This document shows, in pieces, positions 51,696 to 61,161 of a DNA stretch of 64,000 nt. A program made the translations under genes and the position numbers. Origin of the DNA: Paenibacillus sp. AN1007 (GTDB taxonomy: Bacteria; Bacillota; Bacilli; Paenibacillales; Paenibacillaceae); assembly GCF_040702995.1 (NCBI RefSeq), contig NZ_CP159992.1:5566501-5630500 (forward strand). Reading direction: 5' to 3'. Numbering within the stretch: the stretch's first letter is position 1; every line of letters starts with the position of its first letter. Below the pieces are notes generated by a model, which did no database searches, was not told the DNA's origin, and saw only the letters and a program-made list of their open reading frames with translations.

Positions 51696-52703
51696 TTACT
51701 TGATCATTTTTGCAAAGTGCTCCAATGTGCGAACCAATTGAGCTGTGTAGGACATTTCGTTGTCATACCAAGCTACAGTTTTAACCAATTGTTGGTCGCC
51801 CACTGTCAGAACTTTAGTTTGAGTCGCATCGAACAGGGAACCGTAAGTGATACCCACGATGTCGGAAGATACGATTTCGTCTTCAGTGTATCCGAAAGTT
51901 TGTGGATCGGAAGCTTCTTTCATTGCTGCGTTAACTTCTTCAGCTGTTACTTTTTTGCCCAGTACAGTTACCAGCTCAGTCAGGGAACCTGTTGGTGTTG
52001 GTACGCGTTGTGCTGCACCATCCAATTTACCTTGCAGTTCAGGGATAACCAGACCGATCGCTTTAGCAGCACCAGTTGTGTTAGGAATGATGTTTTCAGC
52101 TGCTGCGCGAGCACGACGGAAGTCACCTTTAGGGTGTGGAGCATCCAATGTGTTTTGGTCGCCAGTGTAAGCGTGAATTGTAGTCATCAAACCTTGAACG
52201 ATTCCGAATTTGTCCTGCAGTGTTTTTGCCATAGGAGCCAGGCAGTTCGTTGTGCAAGATGCGCCGGAGATTACTGTTTCAGTACCATCAAGGATGTCAT
52301 GGTTTACGTTGTAAACGATCGTTTTCATATCGCCAGTAGCTGGTGCGGAGATAACAACTTTCTTAGCTCCACCTTTCAAGTGTTTCTCAGCTGCTTCTTT
52401 CGTTGTGAAGAAACCAGTACATTCCAGAACGATATCTACACCCAGGTCTCCCCAAGGCAGTTCTTCAGGATTGCGGTTAGCCAGTACTTTAACTTCTTTG
52501 CCGTTCACTTTGAAGAAGCCGTCGTGTACTTCAACATCGCCATCGAAGCGACCTTGAGTTGTATCATATTTGAGCAAATGAGCCAGCATTTTAGCGTCAG
52601 TCAAGTCGTTGATTGCTACAACTTCAATGCCCTCTACATTTTGAATACGGCGGAATGCCAAGCGACCAATACGTCCAAAACCGTTAATACCTACTTTAAT
52701 CAT
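51696..52703 (-). CDS. gapA: glyceraldehyde-3-phosphate dehydrogenase (glycolytic)
   Basis: 335 aa. NAD-binding start KVGINGFGRIGRLAFRRI, catalytic Cys in SGASCTTNCLAP, VPTPTGSLTELV and WYDNEMSYTAQLVRT. Follows cggR as in Bacillus, which marks it as the glycolytic isoform. Confidence 0.98.
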   Translation of the reverse strand: MIKVGINGFGRIGRLAFRRIQNVEGIEVVAINDLTDAKMLAHLLKYDTTQGRFDGDVEVHDGFFKVNGKEVKVLANRNPEELPWGDLGVDIVLECTGFFTTKEAAEKHLKGGAKKVVISAPATGDMKTIVYNVNHDILDGTETVISGASCTTNCLAPMAKTLQDKFGIVQGLMTTIHAYTGDQNTLDAPHPKGDFRRARAAAENIIPNTTGAAKAIGLVIPELQGKLDGAAQRVPTPTGSLTELVTVLGKKVTAEEVNAAMKEASDPQTFGYTEDEIVSSDIVGITYGSLFDATQTKVLTVGDQQLVKTVAWYDNEMSYTAQLVRTLEHFAKMIK

Positions 52704-52825
52704 GAGTAAGTTCCTCCCAAGTTTTGATTTAATTTTTTGATAAAACTATATATTCAAGACAGACGGTGAAGTCCGTCAAGACAACAAAATTTGTGTGAAG
52801 AAAAAGGTCATCTCTGATGATCAAC

Positions 52826-53851
52826 CTATTCCATTTCAGCGACGATGATTTCGGCCGCAGCCTCATCTATAATCAGAATATCTTCCTGACCGAAACGCAG
52901 TACGGAATGAATGGCAGCCGCCTTGCTCTTGCCGCCCGCAATGCCGATCACCACATCAGTGCGTTCGATATCCTGAAGCCGCATACCCAGTGTAAGCATG
53001 GTATGTACCACCTCACCCTGACCATTAAAGTAATACCCGAAGGACTCCGATACAGCACCCTGTTCCTGAAGTTCATCGATGATCTCCGGTGCAAGCTTGC
53101 GTCTCTTCGCCATCTCCACAGCATCACCAATACCATGGATCACAATGCGTGATTGCCTGATCAGCTGTAAAATCTCCTGAACACCCGGGTCCTGGATCAG
53201 TGATTCATAGGCATGGTCACTAAGCAAATCCGGTACATGCAGGAGTTTATACTGGGCTCCTGCCCGCTTTGCCATCGTGGATGCGATCGTATTGGCCTGA
53301 ATTTCCAGGCTTTCTCCCAGTCCGCCGCGCGCTGGTACAAACCAGACACCCTTAAGCGAAGTAGGTGGTGTGAGTTGTTCAGCGACTTCAGCCGTTGTCG
53401 ATCCACCCGTAACGGCGACAACGTCGTTGTCACTCATAATACTGCCGAGAGCCTTTGCTCCGGCTCTTCCAAGTTCCCTCTTGGCGTAAGGAGATACGTC
53501 CGAATCACCAGGAACGACAACTACCTTTTGCAGACCGTAGGCTTGCTTGATTCGCTCTTCCAGCTCGGATAATCCAAACAGCTCTTTCGCGACAGGTTCT
53601 AACTGCTGCAGCAGATTGGAACCCGCCTCACTGATCTTCATACCGGCGCTGTCAATTTCGATAAGTCCCTGAGCCTTTAACAGATCGGTCTCAGCTCTCA
53701 GAACCCGCTCGGTCATCTGCATGGAATTGGCTAACGTTCTCCGCCCAATCACATCCGATAACATGATCTGGTGCAGAATTGTATACCTTTTTTTCAAGAC
53801 ATCCATGAGATCAGGCAGAAGCTGCTTTTGCACTTCTAAAATCGTTCGCAT
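52826..53851 (-). CDS. cggR: central glycolytic genes regulator CggR
   Basis: 341 aa from the ATG at 53851 (GGGAG upstream); an in-frame ATG at 53893 adds 14 residues and lies over the operator. A winged-helix DNA-binding part (about 30-95) and a SorC-type sugar-phosphate domain (GDSDVSPYAKRELGRAGAKAL, VAVTGGSTTAEVA, PARGGLGES). Represses its own operon and is relieved by fructose 1,6-bisphosphate in Bacillus. Confidence 0.95.
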   Translation of the reverse strand: MRTILEVQKQLLPDLMDVLKKRYTILHQIMLSDVIGRRTLANSMQMTERVLRAETDLLKAQGLIEIDSAGMKISEAGSNLLQQLEPVAKELFGLSELEERIKQAYGLQKVVVVPGDSDVSPYAKRELGRAGAKALGSIMSDNDVVAVTGGSTTAEVAEQLTPPTSLKGVWFVPARGGLGESLEIQANTIASTMAKRAGAQYKLLHVPDLLSDHAYESLIQDPGVQEILQLIRQSRIVIHGIGDAVEMAKRRKLAPEIIDELQEQGAVSESFGYYFNGQGEVVHTMLTLGMRLQDIERTDVVIGIAGGKSKAAAIHSVLRFGQEDILIIDEAAAEIIVAEME

Positions 53852-53894
53852 GCTTTCCACTCCCGCAAGCTTCTCGCTCCAAGCTTCTTTCATG

Positions 53895-53964
53895 GCCCTA
53901 AAATGTCCCGGGTTAACTTTTTAAGTCCCACGTTCATTCTACCTAAAACTGACGCGATATGCAA
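53895..53964 (-). promoter_or_regulatory. cggR promoter and CggR operator
   Basis: On the minus strand -35 TTGCAT (53964-53959), 17-bp spacer, -10 TAGAAT (53941-53936). Just downstream are two half-sites 20 bp apart, TGGGAC-N6-AGTT and CGGGAC-N6-GGGC (53931-53895), matching the two-repeat layout of the Bacillus CggR operator. Confidence 0.8.
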
Positions 53965-54294
53965 GTGTTTCGAATGCTTATTTCGACACGTTCATAGGCT
54001 TCTGTACGCGCCTATTTTCACAACCTCTGCTCATGAAGATAAAATACGAGTTTTCACACCATATATAGAAGAAGGACATCGATCTCATCTATATCTTGCA
54101 TCCTTTATATTTCATATGGCATGTCCAAAACCTCTTATAGCATGTACCTAAACCCAAGCTTTATCCATTCTTAATTATCATGATCATATCCGAAGCAATT
54201 CAAACCACCTGCAAAACAGCTTATAGCCCGTATAGAAGAATGATCATTTTATCGACTGCCAAGAAATCTTGCGCCCTTTACTAAAAGCAGCAGC
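53965..54294. other. AT-rich intergenic stretch
   Basis: Between the cggR and tRNA promoters. No gene or structure supported. Confidence 0.4.
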
Positions 54295-54323
54295 TTGCAA
54301 TTCACCACTTCATAAGCTATAAT
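54295..54323 (+). promoter_or_regulatory. promoter of tRNA-Arg
   Basis: TTGCAA (54295-54300), 17-bp spacer, TATAAT (54318-54323), 23 bp before the tRNA. Confidence 0.75.
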
Positions 54324-54345
54324 CATTATTGCTGTCACATTATTT

Positions 54346-54420
54346 GCGCCCGTGGTCCAATGGATATGACGTAGGCCTCCGAAGCCTGAGATCCAAGTTC
54401 GATTCTTGGCGGGCGCGCCA
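54346..54420 (+). tRNA. tRNA-Arg (anticodon CCG)
   Basis: 75 nt with acceptor stem GCGCCCG / CGGGCGC, anticodon arm AGGCCTCCGAAGCCT (loop CTCCGAA, anticodon CCG) and T-arm with GTTCGATTC. CCA is encoded. Reads CGG codons. Confidence 0.95.
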
Positions 54421-54456
54421 TCAAGTTTTTAACAGCTCATAATGCAATTAACCAAC

Positions 54457-54481
54457 GAAACCGGAAAGGTTTCTTTTTTTT
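54457..54481 (+). terminator. terminator of tRNA-Arg
   Basis: GAAACC-GGAAA-GGTTTC followed by eight T residues. Confidence 0.85.
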
Positions 54482-54490
54482 CAAAGTTAG

Positions 54491-54530
54491 TTTGACTTTC
54501 TTTGACTTTTTGTTTGAGATTGTTTATGAT
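54491..54530 (+). promoter_or_regulatory. clpP promoter with CtsR operator
   Basis: TTTGACTTTCTTTGACT (54491-54507) is, in reverse, AGTCAAA-GAA-AGTCAAA, the tandem CtsR heptamer. It overlaps -35 TTGACT (54502-54507), which has a 17-bp spacer to TATGAT (54525-54530). Confidence 0.9.
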
Positions 54531-54600
54531 GTGGTTAATACGGTAACAGTTTAAGTATAAACACCAATTTAACTTTTACATTTCCGAGGAGGTTTTTCAC

Positions 54601-55197
54601 GTGAGTTATATTCCAATGGTCGTTGAACAGAGCAACCGGGGTGAGCGCGCCTATGATATTTATTCCAGATTGCTGAAGGATCGTATCATTTTTCTTGGCA
54701 GCGACGTGAATGACGTTGTGGCGAATGCCATCATGGCACAGATGTTGTTCCTGGCAGCCGAAGATCCGGAGAAAGACATTCACTTATACATCAACAGCCC
54801 AGGCGGATCGATCACAGCGGGTATGGCAATCTACGATACAATGCAGTTCATTAAACCGGATGTATCTACAATTTGCGTAGGTATGGCGGCATCCATGGGT
54901 GCATTCCTGCTGAATGCCGGTGCAAAAGGCAAACGTTTCGCGCTGCCGAACAGTGAAATTATGATCCACCAACCTCTTGGTGGTGCACAAGGTCAAGCAT
55001 CGGATATCGAAATCCGTGCACGCCGCATCCTGAAAATGCGCGATACGCTCAACCGCATCATCTCCGAACGTACTGGGCAGCCACTGGAACGCATCGAAAA
55101 AGATACAGATCGTGACTACTTCATGAGCGCTGCTGAAGCAGCCGATTACGGTATCATTGATAAAGTAATCCAAAATGTAGGCTCCCAAGGCATCTAA
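54601..55197 (+). CDS. clpP: ATP-dependent Clp protease proteolytic subunit
   Basis: 198 aa with a GTG start after GAGGAGG. Catalytic Ser in GMAASMGAFLL, His in MIHQPLGGAQGQA and Asp in EKDTDRDYFMSA. The tetradecameric serine protease works with ClpX/ClpC unfoldases and degrades, among others, tmRNA-tagged proteins. Heat and misfolding control by CtsR through the upstream operator. Confidence 0.98.
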   Translation: MSYIPMVVEQSNRGERAYDIYSRLLKDRIIFLGSDVNDVVANAIMAQMLFLAAEDPEKDIHLYINSPGGSITAGMAIYDTMQFIKPDVSTICVGMAASMGAFLLNAGAKGKRFALPNSEIMIHQPLGGAQGQASDIEIRARRILKMRDTLNRIISERTGQPLERIEKDTDRDYFMSAAEAADYGIIDKVIQNVGSQGI

Positions 55198-55227
55198 TTC
55201 GCGGCCTGTAGGCTTGCAGTGTTATCC

Positions 55228-55265
55228 CGGGGCGGGCTTCACCAATATATGGTGAGCCCGCCCCG
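55228..55265 (+). terminator. strong GC hairpin after clpP
   Basis: CGGGGCGGGCTTCACC / GGTGAGCCCGCCCCG with a 7-nt loop. Only a short T-run follows (CGTTTATG). Confidence 0.6.
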
Positions 55266-55326
55266 CGTTTATGTCTGGCAGTGAGACAGCATCACCACTC
55301 GCCACTGGAGTGTGCTGTCTGTACAA

Positions 55327-55369
55327 ATAAGAAGCCCCTTTCACAATATAGTGAGAGGGGCTTCTTATT
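55327..55369. terminator. bidirectional terminator between clpP and the DUF3298 gene
   Basis: AATAAGAAGCCCCTTTCAC / GTGAGAGGGGCTTCTTATT with loop AATATA; symmetric between convergent genes. Confidence 0.9.
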
Positions 55370-55446
55370 TATATATTTTGCGAGAAGAAAGAATAAGTGC
55401 TGTTAATTGAGCATAGCTTAGACGATTTTACAGCCCACTTACTTAC

Positions 55447-56544
55447 TTACTTGTCGGATGCGGCACTGCCAAATGGTTCAGTACCCTTAGGCAGAATTTC
55501 CTTATAAGTGAATTTCATCTCAGGGAAACCTTCGGCGTATGCTGTGTACTCATACAGCTGGAAGAACACCACTACACCAGATGGTGTCACATAGAAGTCC
55601 TGATCTTTGTTGAGACCTTTGTAGCCGCTCAAATATCCCGTGTTCGCTTTCAGCTGCTCGCCAACTTTTTTGCTGATGGTTTCACGCATGGATTTGCTGT
55701 TTCCAATCACGTCATCCAGCGTCAATTCCTTACCTGTATCGAGTGCAAATGTGTGCCCTGTGCGATACGTCATACCGTGCGCTCCTGCATAGTCCTCGTA
55801 ACGCTGCGTAATTAGACCCAGCACGCCGTTCTCATTATAAGTCACCACATACGACGTTTCGAATGCATATGGGCGTTTCGCCGTAGCTCCGCCGAATTCA
55901 GACGTCTGTTTTTTGAAAGCAGCCGCTGCCTTATCCACCTCATCTTTGAGCACTTTGTTGATTGCCGCTTCAGCCTCTTTGCTCGCCAGTCCGCTCACCT
56001 GCGGATACTGAACATCCACCTCCGCGTTTTTAACCGTCATATTTGCTTTTGTTGATTTCACCTTCACGTTGTTCTGCTTCACTTTGCTCAGGGTCAATGT
56101 TTTCGTTTTGGCATCCCAGCTGCCCTGCACGCCCAAATAATCTCTCATGGCAGAGAAGGGAATATACAACCGGCCCTGGATCAACTTCGCTTCCACCTGA
56201 GGATAAAAACCGTTAATATACACGTTTGGCTGCCCATCCATCAGACTAACGGTCATGGCGTTATTCGCCACGGTAACCGTGTATGACTTCGTTTTGGCAT
56301 CATATTTCAATGTACCACCCGCCACATCCTTAACCGCTGTCAGTGACACCCAGGTCGAACCACCTTGGAGCAGGCCTTTTTGCGTCAGCGTTTTACCACC
56401 TGATTTTAACGTCACCTCAGCTGGTGTAGTTACTTTGGAAGATACGGATGCCGCTTGAACAGATTGGTCCACCCATGCGGTGCTTCCTCCCATAATTACA
56501 CCTGCTGCCAATAATGCACTCGTCCACTTTTTCCATGTTTTCAT
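55447..56544 (-). CDS. secreted protein with copper amine oxidase-N and DUF4163/DUF3298 domains
   Basis: 365 aa. Signal peptide with AxA cleavage near residue 32 (VDQSVQAAS). Residues about 40-155 are the copper-amine-oxidase-like N-terminal repeat (WVSLTAVKDVAGG, RLYIPFSAMRDYLG), a wall/extracellular module common in Paenibacillus. The rest is DUF4163 + DUF3298 (FETSYVVTYNENGVLGLITQRYEDYAGAHG), as in RsiV and PdaC. Probably an extracytoplasmic binding protein, perhaps for lysozyme or peptidoglycan. An ACTT tetramer repeat lies at its 3' end. Confidence 0.85.
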   Translation of the reverse strand: MKTWKKWTSALLAAGVIMGGSTAWVDQSVQAASVSSKVTTPAEVTLKSGGKTLTQKGLLQGGSTWVSLTAVKDVAGGTLKYDAKTKSYTVTVANNAMTVSLMDGQPNVYINGFYPQVEAKLIQGRLYIPFSAMRDYLGVQGSWDAKTKTLTLSKVKQNNVKVKSTKANMTVKNAEVDVQYPQVSGLASKEAEAAINKVLKDEVDKAAAAFKKQTSEFGGATAKRPYAFETSYVVTYNENGVLGLITQRYEDYAGAHGMTYRTGHTFALDTGKELTLDDVIGNSKSMRETISKKVGEQLKANTGYLSGYKGLNKDQDFYVTPSGVVVFFQLYEYTAYAEGFPEMKFTYKEILPKGTEPFGSAASDK

Positions 56545-56825
56545 CTATAAAAACTCCTCTCTGATATTCCAATAGGTTTATTGCGCATGTAGAAATATAG
56601 ATTAGATTGCATAGGCCATACGCTTACCTCTTTATTATAATTAACCCTTTTTCGGAAAGGTTTACATCTCCAGTTACAATGTTGATGAAAATCATGCTGA
56701 AAAAAATGCAGAAAATGAACATTTTGTCACGAACAAATAGACAAAAACGACACGATTTTCCCCATCATTCTGTTGGCTTTCCGTACGAAGCGCTCGCTCA
56801 CTTCCTCAAAGTGTGCATGTGCAAC
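56545..56825. other. intergenic stretch without supported gene
   Basis: Contains the upstream region of the DUF3298 gene; a TATAAT-like -10 lies near 56635 on the minus strand but no clear -35. Confidence 0.4.
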
Positions 56826-56856
56826 AAAAAAGCACTGCCTGAACGGCAGTACTTTT
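56826..56856 (-). terminator. terminator of the SIMPL gene
   Basis: On the minus strand AAAGTACTGCC-GTTCA-GGCAGTGCTTT followed by TTT. Confidence 0.8.
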
Positions 56857-56915
56857 GTCATTATTTTAAAATCTTGATATTTAATCATTTCAAGTCTGCG
56901 ATGGAGCAGATTTCA

Positions 56916-57671
56916 TTATTTCATCTCATAAGTGATATTCAGAACGGTGCTCACTTTGACCTGACCGGCTTCGATCTGCGTACCTGCGTTAGAATCACTT
57001 TCTGATTTGGACATCAAAGCTTCGTTCGCATAGAGCACGGGGACATTAGCGTCTGGCTGACTTACCGAAAGTACTGTGCCGAGCTCGCGTTTAACCGCTT
57101 TGGCAATAGCTCCTGCTTTTACATCTGCATTGGCTACAGCCTTGGCAATTACCTCGGATTCGTATCTCTCCGGATTCTCTACCGTGAAGCGTACGTTCTC
57201 AATATTGTTAGCTCCCGCCTGGGATGCTGCATCCAGCAGTTCGCCAATCTTGTCCATATCGCGGTATGTCACCGTCAATGTATGATGCGCTGTGTATCCT
57301 TTGACTTTTTGTCCATCTTTCTCATTGTACGTGTAGTTCGGCTGCACGTAGAATTGGCTTGTTTGAATATCATCTGCATTGATCTTCCAAGTGTTTTTCA
57401 GCAGATTGGTCACTTTTTGAATTTTAGCGGCATTCGCTTTTTGAGCTGATGCTGCAGTCTCGGCTGCGCTGTTCACACCGATCGAGAGATAAGCAATATC
57501 CGGCTTCACCTGAATCTCACCTTTACCTACAACATTAATGACATTCTGCTGTACTCCCTGAACTTCTGCTGCATACGCATAGTTTCCAGGAGCAACATAC
57601 GCTGTCCCTCCGACCAGCAGCGAACTGGCCACAAGCACTGCACCAAACGGTTTCATCCATTGTTTAGCCAT
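56916..57671 (-). CDS. SIMPL domain (DUF541) secreted protein
   Basis: 251 aa with a signal peptide (AVLVASSLLVGGTAYVAPGNYAYAAE). SIMPL core: INVVGKGEIQVKPDIAYLSIGV near 44-65, AANAAKIQKVTNLLK-type helix, TSQFYVQPNYTY and GYTAHHTLTVTYRDMDKIGELLDAA. Surface-exposed beta/alpha protein of uncertain role. AGGAGG precedes the ATG. Confidence 0.88.
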   Translation of the reverse strand: MAKQWMKPFGAVLVASSLLVGGTAYVAPGNYAYAAEVQGVQQNVINVVGKGEIQVKPDIAYLSIGVNSAAETAASAQKANAAKIQKVTNLLKNTWKINADDIQTSQFYVQPNYTYNEKDGQKVKGYTAHHTLTVTYRDMDKIGELLDAASQAGANNIENVRFTVENPERYESEVIAKAVANADVKAGAIAKAVKRELGTVLSVSQPDANVPVLYANEALMSKSESDSNAGTQIEAGQVKVSTVLNITYEMK

Positions 57672-57794
57672 TATGATTAGCCTCCTTATTATGTTAACTT
57701 CTCAAACTTGAAGCGATTTGATACCTTAACAGACGGGACAAAATCCATAATGTTGCACTTGACGGTGCCGATTATATACAATTTTATGTAAAAC

Positions 57795-57820
57795 GCAAAA
57801 AAGCCCCTTGCGGGACTTCT
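57795..57820 (-). terminator. terminator of the HPr/Crh gene
   Basis: On the minus strand AAGTCCC-GCAA-GGGGCTT followed by TTTTG. Confidence 0.75.
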
Positions 57821-57844
57821 TCATTCGCTCATTCATGTTAACTC

Positions 57845-58114
57845 TTATTGGTTTTCAAGCTCTTCCTTGCTTACCAGACTAACTAAAGCGTTTACAGCCT
57901 GATCGGCATCCGCGCCTTCTGCACTGATCTGGATTTCCGTACCTGTACTGATCGCAAGGCTCATGATTCCCATGATGCTTTTTGCATTCACTTTTTTATC
58001 GTCCTTCTCGACGAACACTTCAGATGAGTACTTATTCGCCTCTTGCACGAACAGTGCCGCAGGTCTGGCATGGAGACCCGTTTTCAAACGGACAACTACC
58101 GGGTGCTTTGTCAT
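57845..58114 (-). CDS. crh: HPr-family protein at the crh locus (His15 retained)
   Basis: 89 aa. VRLKTGLHARPAALFVQEANKYSSEVF and NAKSIMGIMSLAISTGTE match Bacillus Crh closely, and the gene follows whiA as crh does. Unlike Bacillus Crh, which has Gln15, residue 15 here is His, and Ser46 is present. It could be phosphorylated by enzyme I and by HPr kinase, so it may act in sugar transport as well as catabolite control with CcpA. Confidence 0.88.
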   Translation of the reverse strand: MTKHPVVVRLKTGLHARPAALFVQEANKYSSEVFVEKDDKKVNAKSIMGIMSLAISTGTEIQISAEGADADQAVNALVSLVSKEELENQ

Positions 58115-58265
58115 AGAAACTTACCCCCTATTATAAAATCTGGACATTAAATACACAATTATATTTATACAACATTATACCATTAACCGGTGCAGGACAC
58201 TAGAAGAAAAAACGCAGCCTGCTTCTGCGGGCAGAAAGCAGCTGTCACATTCTCTTCACAAACGG

Positions 58266-59204
58266 TTAACTGTATCGTTCTGCACGCACTTTCTCAGCCA
58301 ATTCATCAATTTTCCGCAGTCGATGGTTCACTCCTGATTTGCTCACCGTACCCTTCAGCAATTCGCCAACTTCCTTCAGATTGATATCTGGATGAGCAAG
58401 CCTGACCTCTGCTACTTCACGCAGCTTATCCGGCAGCGACTCCAAACCTACTTCCTTCTGCAGTAAACGGATATTGTCAATCTGTCTGACCGCTGCCCCG
58501 ATCGTCTTGTTCAGATTGGCTGTCTCACAGTTAACGATCCGATTCACCGAATTACGCATGTCCCGCATAATTCGCACATCCTCAAATTTAAACAGGGCCT
58601 GGTGAGCTCCAATGATGCTGAGCAGCTCAATGATTTTCTCACCTTCCTTAATGTATAGGATGAATCCTTTTTTCCTTTCTATACACCGGGCATTGAGATG
58701 AAATTCATTGGCCAGATCCACTAGGGCCTGGCAGTGCTCCTCATACATCGAGGCGATCTCCAGATGATATGACGAACCTTCCGGGTTATTTACCGATCCT
58801 CCTGCCAGAAAGGCACCGCGAAGATATGCCCGTTTACAGCAGTTTTTCTTCAACATCTCTTCGTTAATGCCTGGCGTAAACAGGAACCCTTCGGAAACAA
58901 TTCGCAGCTCCTTTAAAATCTCCTGAACCATCGTCGGAACACGAACAATATATACATTGTTCTTTTTCAGCCGCATTTTCTTGCGAACCAGCAATTCCGT
59001 ATGCACTTGAAAATGCTTTTTAAGCAGAGAGTATGCCCTTCTTGCGATCGCAGCATTCTCTGTCGAAATATCCAAGATGACTTTTTTATTCGATAACTGC
59101 ACCGCACCTAGCATACGGATGAGGGCTGAAAGTTCCGCCTGTTCGCAGCACGCTTCACTCTCGATCATCGTTAATTCTTTTTTGGTTTGTGCTGCAAATG
59201 ACAT
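58266..59204 (-). CDS. whiA: DNA-binding protein WhiA
   Basis: 312 aa. N-terminal LAGLIDADG-like fold (CCKRAYLRGAFLAGGSVNNPEGSSYHLEI near 139-165) and C-terminal HTH (DINLKEVGELLKGTVSKSGVNHRLRKIDELA). Required for sporulation in actinomycetes and for division and chromosome segregation in Bacillus. 6 nt after yvcK. Confidence 0.97.
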   Translation of the reverse strand: MSFAAQTKKELTMIESEACCEQAELSALIRMLGAVQLSNKKVILDISTENAAIARRAYSLLKKHFQVHTELLVRKKMRLKKNNVYIVRVPTMVQEILKELRIVSEGFLFTPGINEEMLKKNCCKRAYLRGAFLAGGSVNNPEGSSYHLEIASMYEEHCQALVDLANEFHLNARCIERKKGFILYIKEGEKIIELLSIIGAHQALFKFEDVRIMRDMRNSVNRIVNCETANLNKTIGAAVRQIDNIRLLQKEVGLESLPDKLREVAEVRLAHPDINLKEVGELLKGTVSKSGVNHRLRKIDELAEKVRAERYS

Positions 59205-59210
59205 GGGACT

Positions 59211-60197
59211 TCACCTCTTCCGTAACATCCAATTTTGAACCAGCTGATAAATATGATGACTGAGCTTATCAGCATCATGGCGCAGATAGGTTTTGAACAG
59301 AACCAGCGTGTCTGCAACAACCTGATACCCTGAGCTTTTAAGTACATTCATATCAAGTACAACCGGTTTTGCACCTTTTTCCGCATATTTATTCTGCACC
59401 TGCAGCGGAATATCCCCATTGTTCACGATCACGTAGTCAAAAAGCTGATGCCCAATGTGCTCGTGAACAGCCTTAAGATGATCACTTACCGTATAATTAT
59501 CGGTTTCACCTGGCTGTGTCATTACGTTGCAGATAAACATCTTCACTGCATCTGCCTCCACAACTGCTTCTGCCAGTTTGGGCACAAGCAAATTCGGAAG
59601 GATACTTGTATAGAGACTGCCTGGGCCAATCAGAATCGCATCAGCCTGGCGTATTGCCTCTACAGCCTCTGGCAACGGCTCCACGTGATCCGGTTCAAGG
59701 AAAACGCGTTTAATGCGTCCGCCGGCTTCCGGGATTTTGGACTCGCCTGTAACAATCGATCCATCCTCCATCTCGGCATGCAGCACAACAGCCTGACCTG
59801 CTGCAGGAAGTACCTGACCCCTAACGGCAAACACGCGGCTAAGCTCCCGCACAGCGGTTACAAAGTCGCCTGATATATCCGTCATTGCAGCCAGTATTAA
59901 ATTCCCCAGGCTGTGGCCTGCAAGCCCCGCGCCTGTGTTGAAACGATATTTTAACATGTCCGAAAGCAGTGGTTCAACATCTGCCAGCGCGGTAAGCACG
60001 TTACGAATGTCGCCTGGAGGCGGCATTTGCAACTCACTGCGCAGGATGCCTGAACTCCCACCGTCATCTGCAACCGTAACAATGGCCGTGATATCCATCG
60101 GTTTTTCCTTCAAACCGCGCAGCATCACGGATAACCCGGTTCCACCGCCCATTACAACGATTCTCGGACGTTCTCTACGTGGTCCGGCCTCTTTCAT
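59211..60197 (-). CDS. yvcK: YvcK/CofD-like gluconeogenesis factor
   Basis: 328 aa. RIVVMGGGTGLSVMLRGLKEKPMDITAIVTVADDGGSSG at the start, RFNTGAGLAGHSLGNLILAAM, and IGPGSLYTSILPNLLV. Binds UDP-GlcNAc and supports growth on gluconeogenic carbon and cell-wall integrity. Tightly packed between rapZ (13 nt) and whiA. Confidence 0.95.
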   Translation of the reverse strand: MKEAGPRRERPRIVVMGGGTGLSVMLRGLKEKPMDITAIVTVADDGGSSGILRSELQMPPPGDIRNVLTALADVEPLLSDMLKYRFNTGAGLAGHSLGNLILAAMTDISGDFVTAVRELSRVFAVRGQVLPAAGQAVVLHAEMEDGSIVTGESKIPEAGGRIKRVFLEPDHVEPLPEAVEAIRQADAILIGPGSLYTSILPNLLVPKLAEAVVEADAVKMFICNVMTQPGETDNYTVSDHLKAVHEHIGHQLFDYVIVNNGDIPLQVQNKYAEKGAKPVVLDMNVLKSSGYQVVADTLVLFKTYLRHDADKLSHHIYQLVQNWMLRKR

Positions 60198-60210
60198 ACC
60201 TTCACCCTCT

Positions 60211-61110
60211 TCAATGACGGTCCCGGTCAGCGTCGCGATGGCTTACGGTAACAGCTTCAGTCTCACTGCTTCCGAGCATTTTGCCCAAATATTCCGATAT
60301 TGCTACCGAACGATGCTTGCCTCCGGTACAGCCGATTCCAATAATAACCTGGCTTTTGCCTTCCTTCCGGTATTGCGGAATCAGAAAATGCAGCATATCC
60401 AGCAGCTTGGTCAGAAACGCCTGTGTTTCAGGCCATTTCATGACGTATTCATATACTTCACTATTCTGCCCCGTATTTGGCCGCAAATGATCAATATAAT
60501 GCGGGTTCGGCAAAAAACGAACATCAAATACGAGATCTGCATCAATCGGGATACCGTATTTGAACCCGAAAGACGTTATATTCACCGACAGCATCCGGCT
60601 CTCCAGGTGTGAGAAACGCGAAATGATACGCTCCTTCAATTGAGCTGGCTTCATCGTGCTGGTATTCAGCACCTGTGTTGCTGAATTTTTGAGCTCCTCC
60701 AGCATTTTGCGCTCCAGCTTGATCCCGTCCAGCGGCATGCCTTCGGGTGCCAGAGGATGTCTGCGTCTGCTCTCTTTATAACGCTGCACCAGCACAGAAT
60801 CCGTTGCATCCAGAAATAAAATTTCGCAATGAATTGTAAAATGGTCCTTGATATAATTCAAAGACTCGGACAATGCCGTGAAAAATTCCCGTCCCCGCAA
60901 ATCGATAACAAGTGCTACTTTGCCGATCTTGCCATTGGACTGTTCAATCAGTTCCGCGAATTTGGGAATCAAAACAGGCGGTAAATTATCCACACAGAAA
61001 AAACCCAGATCCTCCAGACTCTGCACAGCTATCGTTTTACCCGCTCCGGACATACCCGTAATGATAATGAGCGTGGCGCCTGTGCCTGGTGAGCCTTCAC
61101 CGTCAAGCAT
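60211..61110 (-). CDS. rapZ: RNase adapter RapZ / YvcJ nucleotide-binding protein
   Basis: 299 aa. Walker A GMSGAGKT (19-26), DNLPP, LDATDSVLVQRYKESRRRHPL, and C-terminal GIGCTGGKHRSVAISEYLG. Hydrolyses GTP/ATP; in Bacillus YvcJ affects competence, in E. coli RapZ controls GlmZ and glucosamine-6-phosphate synthase. Confidence 0.95.
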   Translation of the reverse strand: MLDGEGSPGTGATLIIITGMSGAGKTIAVQSLEDLGFFCVDNLPPVLIPKFAELIEQSNGKIGKVALVIDLRGREFFTALSESLNYIKDHFTIHCEILFLDATDSVLVQRYKESRRRHPLAPEGMPLDGIKLERKMLEELKNSATQVLNTSTMKPAQLKERIISRFSHLESRMLSVNITSFGFKYGIPIDADLVFDVRFLPNPHYIDHLRPNTGQNSEVYEYVMKWPETQAFLTKLLDMLHFLIPQYRKEGKSQVIIGIGCTGGKHRSVAISEYLGKMLGSSETEAVTVSHRDADRDRH

Positions 61111-61161
61111 AAATGTCCCCTCCTTATCATATTGCTGTCGGATTATCGTGCTGCGAGGTTA

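Noticed and set aside
51681..52709. 342-codon plus-strand ORF opposite gapA (and similar frames opposite gpmI, pgk and tpiA)
   Set aside because: Produced by codon bias of highly expressed genes; Cys/Phe/Ser-rich translations with no ribosome sites or motifs.
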